From positions 1,798,001 through 1,862,000 of the forward strand of contig NZ_CP069157.1 of NCBI RefSeq assembly GCF_019243775.1: 64,000 bases of DNA, read 5' to 3'. This stretch comes from Morganella morganii (GTDB lineage: Bacteria; Pseudomonadota; Gammaproteobacteria; Enterobacterales; Enterobacteriaceae). The notes under the pieces were generated by a model. It ran no database searches. It saw only the letters and a program-made list of their open reading frames with translations, and was not told where the DNA came from. A program made the position numbers and the translations under genes. Numbering within the stretch: position 1 is the first letter of the stretch; each line of letters starts with the position of its first letter. This document shows, piece by piece, positions 34,297 to 42,766 of the stretch.

Positions 34297-35265
34297 ATGA
34301 AAAAATTATTATTAGGTACCCTGGTTATCTCTGCATTGTTTTCCGTGACAGCCACTGCGGAAAATAAAAAAGCACAGGCTTATGTTCCTGTTGAATTCAG
34401 TGCAAAACTGGATGGCAACGAATATCACTTTAAACCGGAAACATCCCCGCAGCGTATTGTTTCTCTCAGCCAGATCACCACCGAAATGCTGCTGGCACTG
34501 GATTTGGGGGACCGTATGGTCGGTACCGCTTTTCTGGAAGAGCCGATTTATCCGCCGGTAAAAGCAGCATATGACAAAATTCCCGTATTGGCAGAAAAAT
34601 GGCCGTCTTACGAAGTCTTTATGTCTGTCAAACCCGATTTCGCCACCGGCTGGGCAAACTCATTCTCAAAACTGGCACTGGAAGCCAATAAAATTGTGCC
34701 GGAAGGGGTTGCCGTTTATGTGCCGGAATCCATGACATCACCGAAAGCAGATGTGAATACCTATTTTAACGACATGCTGAAATTTGGTGAGATCTTCGGT
34801 GTGCAGGAGACAGCTGAAAAATACGTGGCAGCAGAAAAAGAAAAACTGAATACCGTTATCAGCCAGATTCAGGCGTATCCGGAAAAAACCGCCTTTATTT
34901 TTGATTCTCAGGACGGTAAACCCTATACCTTCTTTGATGGTTATACCTCAGAGATGCTGAAACTGATTTCTGTTAAGAATATTTTTGCCGGCAAAAATAC
35001 CGGAAAAACCTGGGCGGTCGGTAACTGGGAAGATGTGATTATGTCTGATCCGGAAGTGATCATTATTCCTGTCTATAAAGGCTTCCGTAATGATGATGAT
35101 TATGACCAGAAAGTGGCATTTATTGAAGCCATGCCGGAAATGCAGGGTGTAAAAGCCGTGAAAAATAAAAATTATATTAAAGTGAATCTGTCTGAATTAG
35201 TGCCGGGACCGCGTTCGATTGATATTTTGCCGGTGCTGGCAAAAGAAATTCATGAAAAACCGTAA
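34297..35265 (+). CDS. Periplasmic siderophore/metal-chelate-binding protein
   Basis: The ATG at 34297 follows GATGAGGAA and opens a signal peptide (MKKLLLGTLVISALFSVTATA). The 322-residue protein has the class III binding-protein fold: QRIVSLSQITTEMLLALDLGDRMVG near 58-82, a middle helix, and a C-terminal lobe ending PRSIDILPVLAKEI. It completes the importer with the permease and ATPase genes immediately upstream (17 bases). No TonB receptor lies next to it; one exists 20 kb away. Confidence 0.92.
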   Translation: MKKLLLGTLVISALFSVTATAENKKAQAYVPVEFSAKLDGNEYHFKPETSPQRIVSLSQITTEMLLALDLGDRMVGTAFLEEPIYPPVKAAYDKIPVLAEKWPSYEVFMSVKPDFATGWANSFSKLALEANKIVPEGVAVYVPESMTSPKADVNTYFNDMLKFGEIFGVQETAEKYVAAEKEKLNTVISQIQAYPEKTAFIFDSQDGKPYTFFDGYTSEMLKLISVKNIFAGKNTGKTWAVGNWEDVIMSDPEVIIIPVYKGFRNDDDYDQKVAFIEAMPEMQGVKAVKNKNYIKVNLSELVPGPRSIDILPVLAKEIHEKP

Positions 35266-35277
35266 CGTTCTCTGAGT

Positions 35278-35301
35278 TCCGCACCGGGTTTCCGGTGCGG
35301 A
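35278..35301. terminator. Hairpin after the binding-protein gene
   Basis: TCCGCACCGG (35278-35287) and CCGGTGCGGA (35292-35301) give a perfect 10-bp stem with loop GTTT, between convergent genes. The T run is poor. Confidence 0.65.
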
Positions 35302-35312
35302 CAGTTAAATAA

Positions 35313-35624
35313 TCAGAACAGATAAATCAGGGTATAGAAAAATACCAGCGTCAGAACCACGGTCAGCAGGGTATTTTTAATCAGCCGTGCGGCGATAATA
35401 CAGAACAGTGTACCCCATAAATACGGATTATCACTGATATCACGGAACTGCTGTTCCTCCAGTAATATAATCGGTGCGCAAATAGCCACCAGCAGACAGG
35501 GCGCGGAATAGGTCAGGGCCTGCTGAATAAAAACCGGCAGCCGCAACGGTAATCCCGGAATCAGAAAAATAAAGCGCAGCGAAAACAGCATCAGTGTCAG
35601 TGCGAATATTAATCCCCAGCTCAT
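35313..35624 (-). CDS. azlD: AzlD-family small subunit of branched-chain amino acid exporter
   Basis: The ATG at 35624 overlaps the azlC stop (ATGA) and yields a 103-residue membrane protein with four helices. FIFLIPGLPLRLPVFIQQALTYSAPCLLVAI is the usual AzlD segment. AzlD works with AzlC to export branched-chain amino acids or their analogues; here the two are translationally coupled. Confidence 0.9.
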   Translation of the reverse strand: MSWGLIFALTLMLFSLRFIFLIPGLPLRLPVFIQQALTYSAPCLLVAICAPIILLEEQQFRDISDNPYLWGTLFCIIAARLIKNTLLTVVLTLVFFYTLIYLF

Positions 35625-36328
35625 TTTACATCCCCCCATTTACGCCCCAGCAGAACGGCCAGCAGCATGGCGCTTACGCCGGCAATCACCGCGCTGCCCT
35701 GTACACCGGCGCGGGTCAGAATAATCGTGACCACAAAGGAGAACAGGGCCCCGGCGAGTGCACTTTTTGATTTGATCAGCGGCACCACAATCGCCAGCAA
35801 TGTCGCCACCACTGAAAAATCGAGCCGGAGCTGGCTCAGGTCGCTGATGCTGTGTGCCAGCACAATGCCGAGAATACTGACCAGCACCCAGACCAGATAA
35901 AAACTCAGTCCTGCGCCGAACAGATACGCAAAACTCAGGCGCTGCCGCCCGGCGACACTGACCGCAAACAGTTCATCCGTCAGCAGAAAACCGATACCGG
36001 CCCGCTGCAGCGGGGAAAAAGGGCGCACATGCGGGCGCAGTGTCAGCCCGTACAGCAGGTGTTGTGAGGTGATAAAAAAGACGGACACGATAATGGTGAT
36101 CACCCCGGCACCGCTGTTCAGCAGGCCGAGTGTTACCAGTTGGGCAGCACCGGCAAAGACCATTGCGGACATCGCGACACTTTGTGCAAAGGTCAGGCCG
36201 CTGTCTACCGCCATCGATCCGGCAAGGATCGCCCACGGCACCACGGCCAGGTTGAGCGGGGTCATATGCAGTGCGCCGGTGAGGAAATCTTTCAGCGGAG
36301 AGGCGGGTAAATCTGTGGTTGTTGTCAT
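35621..36328 (-). CDS. azlC: AzlC-family branched-chain amino acid exporter
   Basis: The 235-residue integral membrane protein begins MTTTTDLPASPLKDFLTGAL; the open frame extends about 70 codons upstream into the AraC gene without support. Family blocks are NLAVVPWAILAGSMAVDSGLTF, AGAAQLVTLGLLNSGAG and TSQHLLYGLTLRPHVRP, the last diagnostic for AzlC. CGGA lies eight bases before the ATG at 36328; ATG 36337 is an alternative. It is followed by azlD and preceded by an AraC gene in the same orientation, a common AzlCD arrangement. Confidence 0.9.
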   Translation of the reverse strand: MTTTTDLPASPLKDFLTGALHMTPLNLAVVPWAILAGSMAVDSGLTFAQSVAMSAMVFAGAAQLVTLGLLNSGAGVITIIVSVFFITSQHLLYGLTLRPHVRPFSPLQRAGIGFLLTDELFAVSVAGRQRLSFAYLFGAGLSFYLVWVLVSILGIVLAHSISDLSQLRLDFSVVATLLAIVVPLIKSKSALAGALFSFVVTIILTRAGVQGSAVIAGVSAMLLAVLLGRKWGDVK

Positions 36329-36413
36329 TGTTATCATCCGTACAGCGTAAAACAGTCCGGATACTCTGCCATGACACAACAACAGAAAGATTGTACAAAA
36401 TTGTTCAGCGGGA

Positions 36414-37250
36414 TCAGCGGCGCTGCATAAATTTGCCCGGTGAGACTCCCATTGCCCGTTTAAAATGGCGGGTAAAGTGGCTTTGGTCGGTAAATCCGCA
36501 CTGTAAAGAAACATCCGCCGGGCGGTCGCCATTTTGCAACAGCTGACGCGCTTTGCGCAGGCGTGCCTGAATCAGCCACGCGTGGGGCGGCATGCCGTAA
36601 CGCAGACGGAACTGGCGCAGAAAATACCACGGGCTGAGATTCGCCATTGCGGCCAGTTCATCCAGGGAATAATCGGTTTCCGGATGGCTGTTCATCATCT
36701 CTGCAATATGCTGCAGGCGCTGACCGGCCGGGGTGATCTCCGCCGGGCGAAAGCCTTTTTTATTGTGGCGGGTGATAAGCCAGGCCAGGGTTGAGAGCAA
36801 CAGGGAGCCTTTCAGCAGCCGGTTATCCGGCTTCAGCAATACATCAAACAGCAGGCGTAACTGTGCGGCAAGGCCGGGATCATGGACCACCGCGTGAGAA
36901 AACCAGGGGACAAAGCCCCGATCGGCCGATTTGAGATCCTGCATCAGCGCATCCAGCATTTCCGGTGTCGGATAAATCGCACGGTAGGCCCAGCCGGTTT
37001 CCAGTGCCGATGAACCAGTGTGGATTTCATCGGAATTCACCAGAATGATATCGCCGGTCGGGGCATAATGATTACTGCCGGTGCGGAAAAACTGCTGAAC
37101 ACCTTCGTCAATCACACCAATACAAAAGCCTTCGTGCGTATGGCGGCTGAATTTCTGCTGATAGTAACGGGCAGAGATCATCCCCAGACCATAAAAATCG
37201 TCCAGATGAAAATAATCAGCCTGTTCACGGCAATGCCCGTCACTCTGCAT
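36414..37250 (-). CDS. AraC family regulator of azlCD
   Basis: The 278-residue protein has an N-terminal cupin-like AraC-binding domain (SRHTHEGFCIGVIDEGVQQFF) and a C-terminal double HTH (SLDELAAMANLSPWYFLRQFRLRYGMPPHAW, then ADVSLQCGFTDQSHFTRHFKRAMGVSPG). This subgroup is frequently encoded beside azlCD and presumably senses an amino acid. It is 85 bases upstream of azlC on the same strand, so it could also be co-transcribed. Confidence 0.9.
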   Translation of the reverse strand: MQSDGHCREQADYFHLDDFYGLGMISARYYQQKFSRHTHEGFCIGVIDEGVQQFFRTGSNHYAPTGDIILVNSDEIHTGSSALETGWAYRAIYPTPEMLDALMQDLKSADRGFVPWFSHAVVHDPGLAAQLRLLFDVLLKPDNRLLKGSLLLSTLAWLITRHNKKGFRPAEITPAGQRLQHIAEMMNSHPETDYSLDELAAMANLSPWYFLRQFRLRYGMPPHAWLIQARLRKARQLLQNGDRPADVSLQCGFTDQSHFTRHFKRAMGVSPGKFMQRR

Positions 37251-37338
37251 GGTGTGTCCTGCTCTGTCTTTACGGTAACCAGTTATTATCGCGCTGCGTT
37301 ACATTCTGTCTTGTACAAAATTGCGCAGCTGCGCGATA

Positions 37339-37743
37339 TCAGCCGATCAGTTTCCGTGCTGCCAGGTCTTTCACAATCAGTGCCGCGACCAGAGAACAGC
37401 GGGGCAGATCACGGCTGTCCAGCCAGTCCAGTTCAGCAATTTCCGCGGCCGGTTGCAGTACGCCGGTAAATTCCGCCTGATAACAGCGGATACGCACCTG
37501 TGTGCCATCCTGTTTACCGTCCGCCTGACCGGTGAATTCCCCGTAAAACGTGATGGTGTCCGGTTTCAGTGTCACCGTCAGTTCTTCGTCAATTTCGCGG
37601 CACAGAGCCTGTTCGTCAGTTTCACCGGCTTCGCGTTTGCCGCCCGGCGCGTAGAACAGGGTTTTGTTATGAGAGCGGACCATGGCTACCTTGCCGTCTT
37701 TCAGCGTGATCAGTGCCAGTTTATCGATCATTTTTGCCGTCAT
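37339..37743 (-). CDS. NUDIX hydrolase
   Basis: The 134-residue protein has the Nudix box GGKREAGETDEQALCREIDEEL (positions 35-56, following the Gx5Ex7REUxEExGU pattern apart from its last glycine, which is Thr or Leu here). It should hydrolyse a nucleoside diphosphate linked to another moiety. It is a stand-alone gene; the substrate is not identifiable. Confidence 0.9.
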   Translation of the reverse strand: MTAKMIDKLALITLKDGKVAMVRSHNKTLFYAPGGKREAGETDEQALCREIDEELTVTLKPDTITFYGEFTGQADGKQDGTQVRIRCYQAEFTGVLQPAAEIAELDWLDSRDLPRCSLVAALIVKDLAARKLIG

Positions 37744-37936
37744 TGCTGTTCCTTTATCACTCTGGTGAATGTGTGCTTTGCAGCCATTATGACACTGTGC
37801 TTTCCGGAGAGTGTCAACTTTTTTGCTACTGACAGTTTCCGTGACTGATCTTCCGTGCTGATCGCAGATTTGCCAGGATAAGCACCGGATATATCCGCAC
37901 TATCAATTCACATTATTTATATCAGGAGCATTTATC

Positions 37937-39140
37937 GTGCTTCCTGCGGGTATCTCTATGAAAAATAACGTTATGCTGATTTTACTCTCGCTGTCACTGG
38001 TGGTCTTCGGCGTCATTACCACAGAAGTGGCGGTGATTGGTTTGCTGCCTGCCGCAACTGACGGAACAGTTGCAGATCACGGCACCGCAGGTCGGGTTTC
38101 TGGTCAGTATCTATGCTGTGGTGGTCGCCATTACCGGGCCTGCCATCACGCTGATGCTGGGGCGCTATAACCGCAAAACAGTTTTGCTGGTGATTATGGC
38201 GATTTTTATTATTTCCAATATCGCGTATGCCATTACGCATCAGTATGATGTGATTCTGTTTTTCCGTATTTTACCGGCACTGACGCACGCGGTATTTTTT
38301 GCTATTGCCCTGGTGGTGGCCGCCAATGTGGTGCCGCCTGCACGATCTGCCCATGCGATTGCCATTGTTTTTTCCGGGGTGGCTGTCGGCATGGTGCTGG
38401 GAATGCCGCTCAGTGCCTTTATTGCGGAAATGTTTACACTCAATGCTGCGTTCTGGTTCGGTGCGCTGACCAGTGTGGTTGCTTTTACGGGGATCGCGCT
38501 GTTTGTGCCGTCATTACCGGTGACACAGGCGCTGAAAGTGCGTGAACAGCTGGCGATTCTGCAACGTCGTGATGTATGGCTGAGTATTGCGGCAGTGACA
38601 CTGATTTTTTCGGCGATGTTTGCAGGGTTCAGTTATATCGCCGGTTATCTCGTCACTATCACCGGTTTTTCCAACAATACGACCAGCGCATTATTGGTGG
38701 TGTTCGGCATCAGTGGTTATTTCGGCAACTTTATTTTCAGCCGGTATTTACAGCGCAATGTCATTAAAACCACGTCACTGTATCCGCTGCTGTTTATCCT
38801 GATTTACCTGGCGGTCTGGCTCTGCGGTCCTTCGCTGCGGCTGATGGTGCCGGTGGTGGTGCTCTGGGGAATACTGCATACGTCCGGGCTGATTGTCAGC
38901 CAGACCCGGCTGCTGCGTGAAGCCGGGAACACGCCGGAATTTGCCAACAGTCTGTATATCGGATTTTCCAATCTCGGGATCACCCTGGGCGCAATGGCCG
39001 GCGGGCGGATGATCCGCAGTTTTGGCGTTGAAACCATTATCTGGGAGGGAATTGCCTTTGCGGCGGCAGCCTTTATCACAATACGGCTGAAAGTCCGGCA
39101 ACAGGCGGCACACACCGTCTGCCGGCCGCTGATTTGGTGA
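37937..39140 (+). pseudogene. MFS exporter gene broken by a 4-bp tandem duplication
   Basis: Frame 1 from GTG 37937 (AGGAG 8 bases before; ATG 37958 also possible) encodes KNNVMLILLSLSLVVFGVIT and continues to VIGLLP, then runs out. Frame 2 resumes at PQLTEQLQITAPQVGFLVS and covers the remaining helices, ending at 39140. The switch is at TGCCTGCC (38046-38053); removing one TGCC gives VIGLLPQLTEQLQI, the usual first loop of DHA1 exporters, and a 399-residue protein. A 4-bp duplication is a real mutation type rather than a typical base-calling error. The last ten codons read into a LysR remnant on the other strand, so the 3' end may also be rearranged. Confidence 0.85.
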
Positions 39141-39231
39141 TCCCCAGTTTATCTGCTGCCGCAGTAAAACTGCCGTGCTGTGCAGCGGCGACAAAGGCGG
39201 TAATCCCGGAAAAAGAATCCGTTTTCTGCAT
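39076..39231 (-). pseudogene. N-terminal remnant of a LysR regulator
   Basis: From ATG 39231 the frame reads a LysR HTH start (ITAFVAAAQHGSFTAAADKL, then GITKSAAGR) and then loses similarity, overlapping the 3' end of the MFS gene and stopping at 39076. About 260 codons of effector domain are missing. The likely original layout was a full lysR gene convergent with the MFS gene and divergent from the phzF-like gene, with a deletion joining lysR codon about 38 to the MFS 3' end. Confidence 0.8.
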
Positions 39232-39332
39232 GAGCGATTTATCACAGTGATGGTTAATGATTTCATCATAATCGTTTTCTGTGATAAAAATCATCAGCTC
39301 TGCTCTGTTAACACATAAAAAGGATAATAACG

Positions 39333-40190
39333 TTGAATACCCGCATTTATCAGTTTTACCAGGTCGATGTTTTTTCTGATGTACCGCTGCTCGGCAATGC
39401 GCTGGCGGTGGTGGTTGATGCAGATGATATGACGGATGAGGAAATGCACCGTTTTGCCCGCTGGACAAACCTCAGCGAAACCACCTTTTTGCTGAAACCG
39501 CAGGATCCGCAGGCTGATTACCGTGTCCGCATTTTCACCCCGGATGGTGAATTGCCGTTTGCCGGACACCCGACCCTGGGCAGTTGCCATGTCTGGAAGC
39601 AGCATACCGGTTTCAGTGAAACGCGGGATATCATTCAGGAATGTGCCGCCGGGCTTATTACGCTGCGTCAGTCTGAACAGGGAACTGCCTTTGCCGCACC
39701 ACCGATGATTAACGAGCGGGATCTGACAGAAGACGAGTGCAATACGGTTGCATCGGCATACGGTATCCCCCGCAGTGCCATTTTGCAGGCAAAATATATT
39801 GATAACGGCCCGGCATGGGCAGGGGTTGAGGTGGATTCCGTTGCCCGCCTGCTGGCAATCACCCCGGATTATGCGGTGCTTAGCCAGTCAGGGAATAACG
39901 CGCTGTATAAAATCGGCGTGTGTGCACGGTATCCTGCGGGCAGTGATGCCGCACTTGCGGTAAGGGCATTTATTAACCGCAGGGGGGCGGAAGACCCGGT
40001 AACCGGCAGCCTGAATGCAGCACTGGCACAATGGCTTATCAGCAACGGCACATTGCCGCCGCACTATCTGGCGCGGCAGGGTGAAAGTGTGAAACGTGAC
40101 GGCTGGCTGAGTGTCCGGCAGGATGCCGACGGGATCTGGGTCGGCGGTGTTGTGACAGACTGTATCCGGGGTCAGGTTTCACTGCGCTGA
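39333..40190 (+). CDS. PhzF-family epimerase/isomerase-like protein
   Basis: The 285-residue protein starts at TTG 39333, preceded by AAAGGA. PhzF motifs are FYQVDVFSDVPLLGNALAVV near 8-27, NLSETTFLL near 46, RIFTPDGELPFAGHPTLGS near 66-84 (with the acid-base Glu in SETTF) and RGAEDPVTGSLNAALAQWL near 218-236. It is a diaminopimelate-epimerase fold; outside phenazine producers the substrate is unknown. It is divergent from the lysR remnant, which probably used to control it. Confidence 0.92.
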   Translation: MNTRIYQFYQVDVFSDVPLLGNALAVVVDADDMTDEEMHRFARWTNLSETTFLLKPQDPQADYRVRIFTPDGELPFAGHPTLGSCHVWKQHTGFSETRDIIQECAAGLITLRQSEQGTAFAAPPMINERDLTEDECNTVASAYGIPRSAILQAKYIDNGPAWAGVEVDSVARLLAITPDYAVLSQSGNNALYKIGVCARYPAGSDAALAVRAFINRRGAEDPVTGSLNAALAQWLISNGTLPPHYLARQGESVKRDGWLSVRQDADGIWVGGVVTDCIRGQVSLR

Positions 40191-40210
40191 AAAATACTCA
40201 CCGGCGGATA

Positions 40211-40825
40211 TTATGCCGCCGGTGATGTCAGTGCAGACTGCAATACCATCTGACCGGCACGAACCATCTCTGCCAGTTGCCCGGCACTTTCACCGGCCCG
40301 GGCGCGCAGGGAAATACTGTGCAGGAACGCAGTCAGTGTTTTCGCCAGCAGCGGGGCGCAATCCGGATCGTGCAGCGCAGTTTTCTCTTCATTCAGACAA
40401 TCCAGCACCATCATCTCCTGCGCCGCAATCACTTCCTGCAGACGCTTGCGGATGGCAGGGTCGTACACTTCGGCGGCGGCTGTCGATAACACCATGCATC
40501 CTGCAGGGCCGTGCTCTCCGGTATAAAGGGTGACGGTTGCCTGTAACCAGCGGGTCAGGCGGGCGGCCAGCGGCTCACCGGGCGTCTGCGGTGCCAGTGC
40601 GGCGGAGTAATGCGCCTGAGCGATTTCACCGAACCTGTCCATTGCCAGCTGATAAAGCCGTTCTTTATTACCGAAAGCAGCGTACAGGCTGGGTTTCCTC
40701 ATGTCCGTTTCTGCGGCCAGTTCATCGAGAGACGTTGCGGTATACCCTTTGCGCCAGAACTGCGCCATGATTTTATCCAGTGCGGCGGCACTGTCGTAAT
40801 TCCGGGGTCTGCCTTTTTGTGCCAT
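40211..40825 (-). CDS. TetR family regulator
   Basis: The 204-residue protein begins MAQKGRPRNYDSAAALDKIM, and its HTH is ATSLDELAAETDMRKPSLYAAFGNKERLY (about 34-62), a TetR subgroup that often controls a divergent oxidoreductase or DJ-1-like gene. A 16-bp palindrome lies in the interval before the divergent PfpI-family gene. Confidence 0.9.
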   Translation of the reverse strand: MAQKGRPRNYDSAAALDKIMAQFWRKGYTATSLDELAAETDMRKPSLYAAFGNKERLYQLAMDRFGEIAQAHYSAALAPQTPGEPLAARLTRWLQATVTLYTGEHGPAGCMVLSTAAAEVYDPAIRKRLQEVIAAQEMMVLDCLNEEKTALHDPDCAPLLAKTLTAFLHSISLRARAGESAGQLAEMVRAGQMVLQSALTSPAA

Positions 40826-40878
40826 TTGATTACCGATCAGTATAAAAACAATTTACATCATTGTACCTCATGCATTAT

Positions 40879-40894
40879 TTTACCGGTTAGTAAA
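40879..40894. promoter_or_regulatory. Putative TetR operator
   Basis: TTTAC-CGGTTA-GTAAA forms a 5-bp inverted repeat with six-base spacer between the divergent tetR and DJ-1/PfpI-like genes, resembling the TTTACTAACCGGTAAA-type sites of this TetR subgroup. It lies 24 bases before the plus-strand ATG. Confidence 0.6.
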
Positions 40895-40918
40895 TAAATA
40901 TTGTCACGGAGTATTTTG

Positions 40919-41704
40919 ATGTCTGATCATGATTATGCAGTTGAAACTATTTACGGGCTGAGCACGCCTTCCATTCAGGCGCTGATCGCTGCCGGACGCG
41001 CATCACAGCCCGCATTACTGAAAGTCGGCATTTTTGTCTGTCCGGGTTATATGCCGATGGATATCAACGGTGCGCAGTCTGTTTTTACGATTGCAGGGGC
41101 GGAAATCTATTTTATCTGGAAACGCCGGGAGCTGGTGGAGGGCTATATCGGCTGGCCGACGATGCCGACAATGACCTTCGATGAGTGTCCGGATGATCTG
41201 GATGTACTGGTGACCGGTATGGTGCCGCCTGAGGTGATTGAAGATCCGGAGGTGATCCGCTTTTTCGCGCGGGCAGGGCAAAAAGCAAAATATGTGATTG
41301 GCACCTGTTACGGTTCGCTGATACTGGGTACAGCCGGATTACTGAAAGGCAGAAGGGCAACCAGTAACAGTAATGTGGTGCCGATGCTGCCGGATGTCGG
41401 GGCTGTTGCCGTCGGCGGCAGTGATGTGGTGATAGACGATACTATCTACACCTCCGGCCCGGCTACCGGTTCGTTTGATGCCTCATTACTGGTGCTGAAA
41501 GCCCTGCGGGGTGAGGAACTGGCTGCGCTGGTTGAACTGGCGATTGAATATGACCCGCGCCCGCCGTTCCGCACCGGCTCCCCGCAACTTGCAGGGCCGG
41601 AAATGACCGCCATATCACAAAGTATGACCGCGCCGCTGAACCGGCAATATCACGAAGCGGCGAAACGGGGCTATGCCCGTTATCAGCAGATGATTCAGGA
41701 CTGA
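40919..41704 (+). CDS. DJ-1/PfpI family protein (isonitrile hydratase-like)
   Basis: The ATG at 40919 has GGAG seven bases before. The 261-residue protein has the class I glutamine amidotransferase-like fold: VGIFVCPGYMPMDINGAQSVF near 40-60 and the nucleophile elbow VIGTCYGSLILGTAGLL near 127-143 with Cys131, followed by SDVVIDDTIYTSGPATGSFDASL. The second motif resembles isonitrile hydratase-type proteins. It is divergent from the TetR gene, and its end overlaps the convergent hydrolase gene by ten bases. Substrate unknown. Confidence 0.85.
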   Translation: MSDHDYAVETIYGLSTPSIQALIAAGRASQPALLKVGIFVCPGYMPMDINGAQSVFTIAGAEIYFIWKRRELVEGYIGWPTMPTMTFDECPDDLDVLVTGMVPPEVIEDPEVIRFFARAGQKAKYVIGTCYGSLILGTAGLLKGRRATSNSNVVPMLPDVGAVAVGGSDVVIDDTIYTSGPATGSFDASLLVLKALRGEELAALVELAIEYDPRPPFRTGSPQLAGPEMTAISQSMTAPLNRQYHEAAKRGYARYQQMIQD

Positions 41705-42762
41705 CAAACCGGGTAATAGGCTGTCAAATCCGGGATTTTGTTTTTTATCCAGTCAGTGATAAGAGACAATGCTCCCGGATGATAGGCTTCCCGTCCGGCA
41801 TACAGAAACTGCCACTGGCGCAGTACCGGCCAGTCGCTGCTGAGCTGATAATTATAGGCGGGTGCCTGTAATAAACCGTGCCCGGCCTGCGGAAAGACAA
41901 TGACTTTTGTCTTTGGATTATCTTTCAAAAGTGACTGATAACGGCAGGAATTCTGCCGGGCATCGACATTCAGATCTTCCGCGCCCCATACCGCCAGCAC
42001 ACGCCCGTTCATCTGAGGGATTGCCGGGGTGGCATCACTGAGATAATTTTTGACCACAAATTCAAAGCGGTCGGGTGTCATATCACTACGTTGTGCCGGG
42101 TCTTTTGAGCCATTGCGGCCAAATATCCGGTCATTCTCTGCCTGTTCTGCTGCCAGCAATTGTTTAATGTCTCCCGGCGATTTTCCCTGCTGTGCGTAGC
42201 GCAGCCCCTGATAAAATTGTCCCTGATCCCGCCAGTTCACCGCACCGCCGATAATCACGGAAAAATCAGGCTGCGATTGTGCCGCCGCTGCCGGGATCAC
42301 CCATCCTGCCTGGGAGAAACCAAGAAAGCCAATCTGCACCGGGGTATTCTGATAAAGGGATTGCAGCAATGTCAGTGCGGCCACGGCTTCCTCTGCGCGA
42401 TCATCCATTGATTGATGCAGCCAGTTTCCCTGACTGTTACCGATACCGGCTTTATCCCAGGAAAATACTGCAATACCGGCTTCCAGCAGGGTATTAAACA
42501 GCGGGTTATATCCGTTGTCTGAATATCTGTCCTGCGGGCCATCACCGTGGATTATCACGGCAACCGCTGCCGGATGTCCGTTGCCGGGCAGCAGCAGGGT
42601 ACCGGAAAGCCTGTTTCCCTGTGAGGTGAAGGTCAGTTCTTTTGCCACTGCATTGTCAAAATCAAAATCATCAAGATGGCTGGTAAAAAACAGTACCAGT
42701 CCGGCAATCAGTAACAGCAGAGCAAGCCCGGCAAGTGTCCGGCGGAAATAACGCGCTATCAT
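41695..42762 (-). CDS. Membrane-anchored alpha/beta hydrolase
   Basis: The 355-residue protein has one N-terminal transmembrane helix (LAGLALLLLIAGLVLFF) and an alpha/beta hydrolase domain: oxyanion segment VIIHGDGPQDRYSDN near 90, nucleophile elbow GFLGFSQAGWVIP near 150-162 (GxSxA variant), acid in VWGAEDLNVD, and histidine in FPQAGHGLL near 295. It is exported or membrane-tethered. It follows the serine hydrolase gene by four bases on the same strand, so the two form an operon of hydrolases. Confidence 0.87.
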   Translation of the reverse strand: MIARYFRRTLAGLALLLLIAGLVLFFTSHLDDFDFDNAVAKELTFTSQGNRLSGTLLLPGNGHPAAVAVIIHGDGPQDRYSDNGYNPLFNTLLEAGIAVFSWDKAGIGNSQGNWLHQSMDDRAEEAVAALTLLQSLYQNTPVQIGFLGFSQAGWVIPAAAAQSQPDFSVIIGGAVNWRDQGQFYQGLRYAQQGKSPGDIKQLLAAEQAENDRIFGRNGSKDPAQRSDMTPDRFEFVVKNYLSDATPAIPQMNGRVLAVWGAEDLNVDARQNSCRYQSLLKDNPKTKVIVFPQAGHGLLQAPAYNYQLSSDWPVLRQWQFLYAGREAYHPGALSLITDWIKNKIPDLTAYYPVCQS

Positions 42763-42766
42763 GTTG

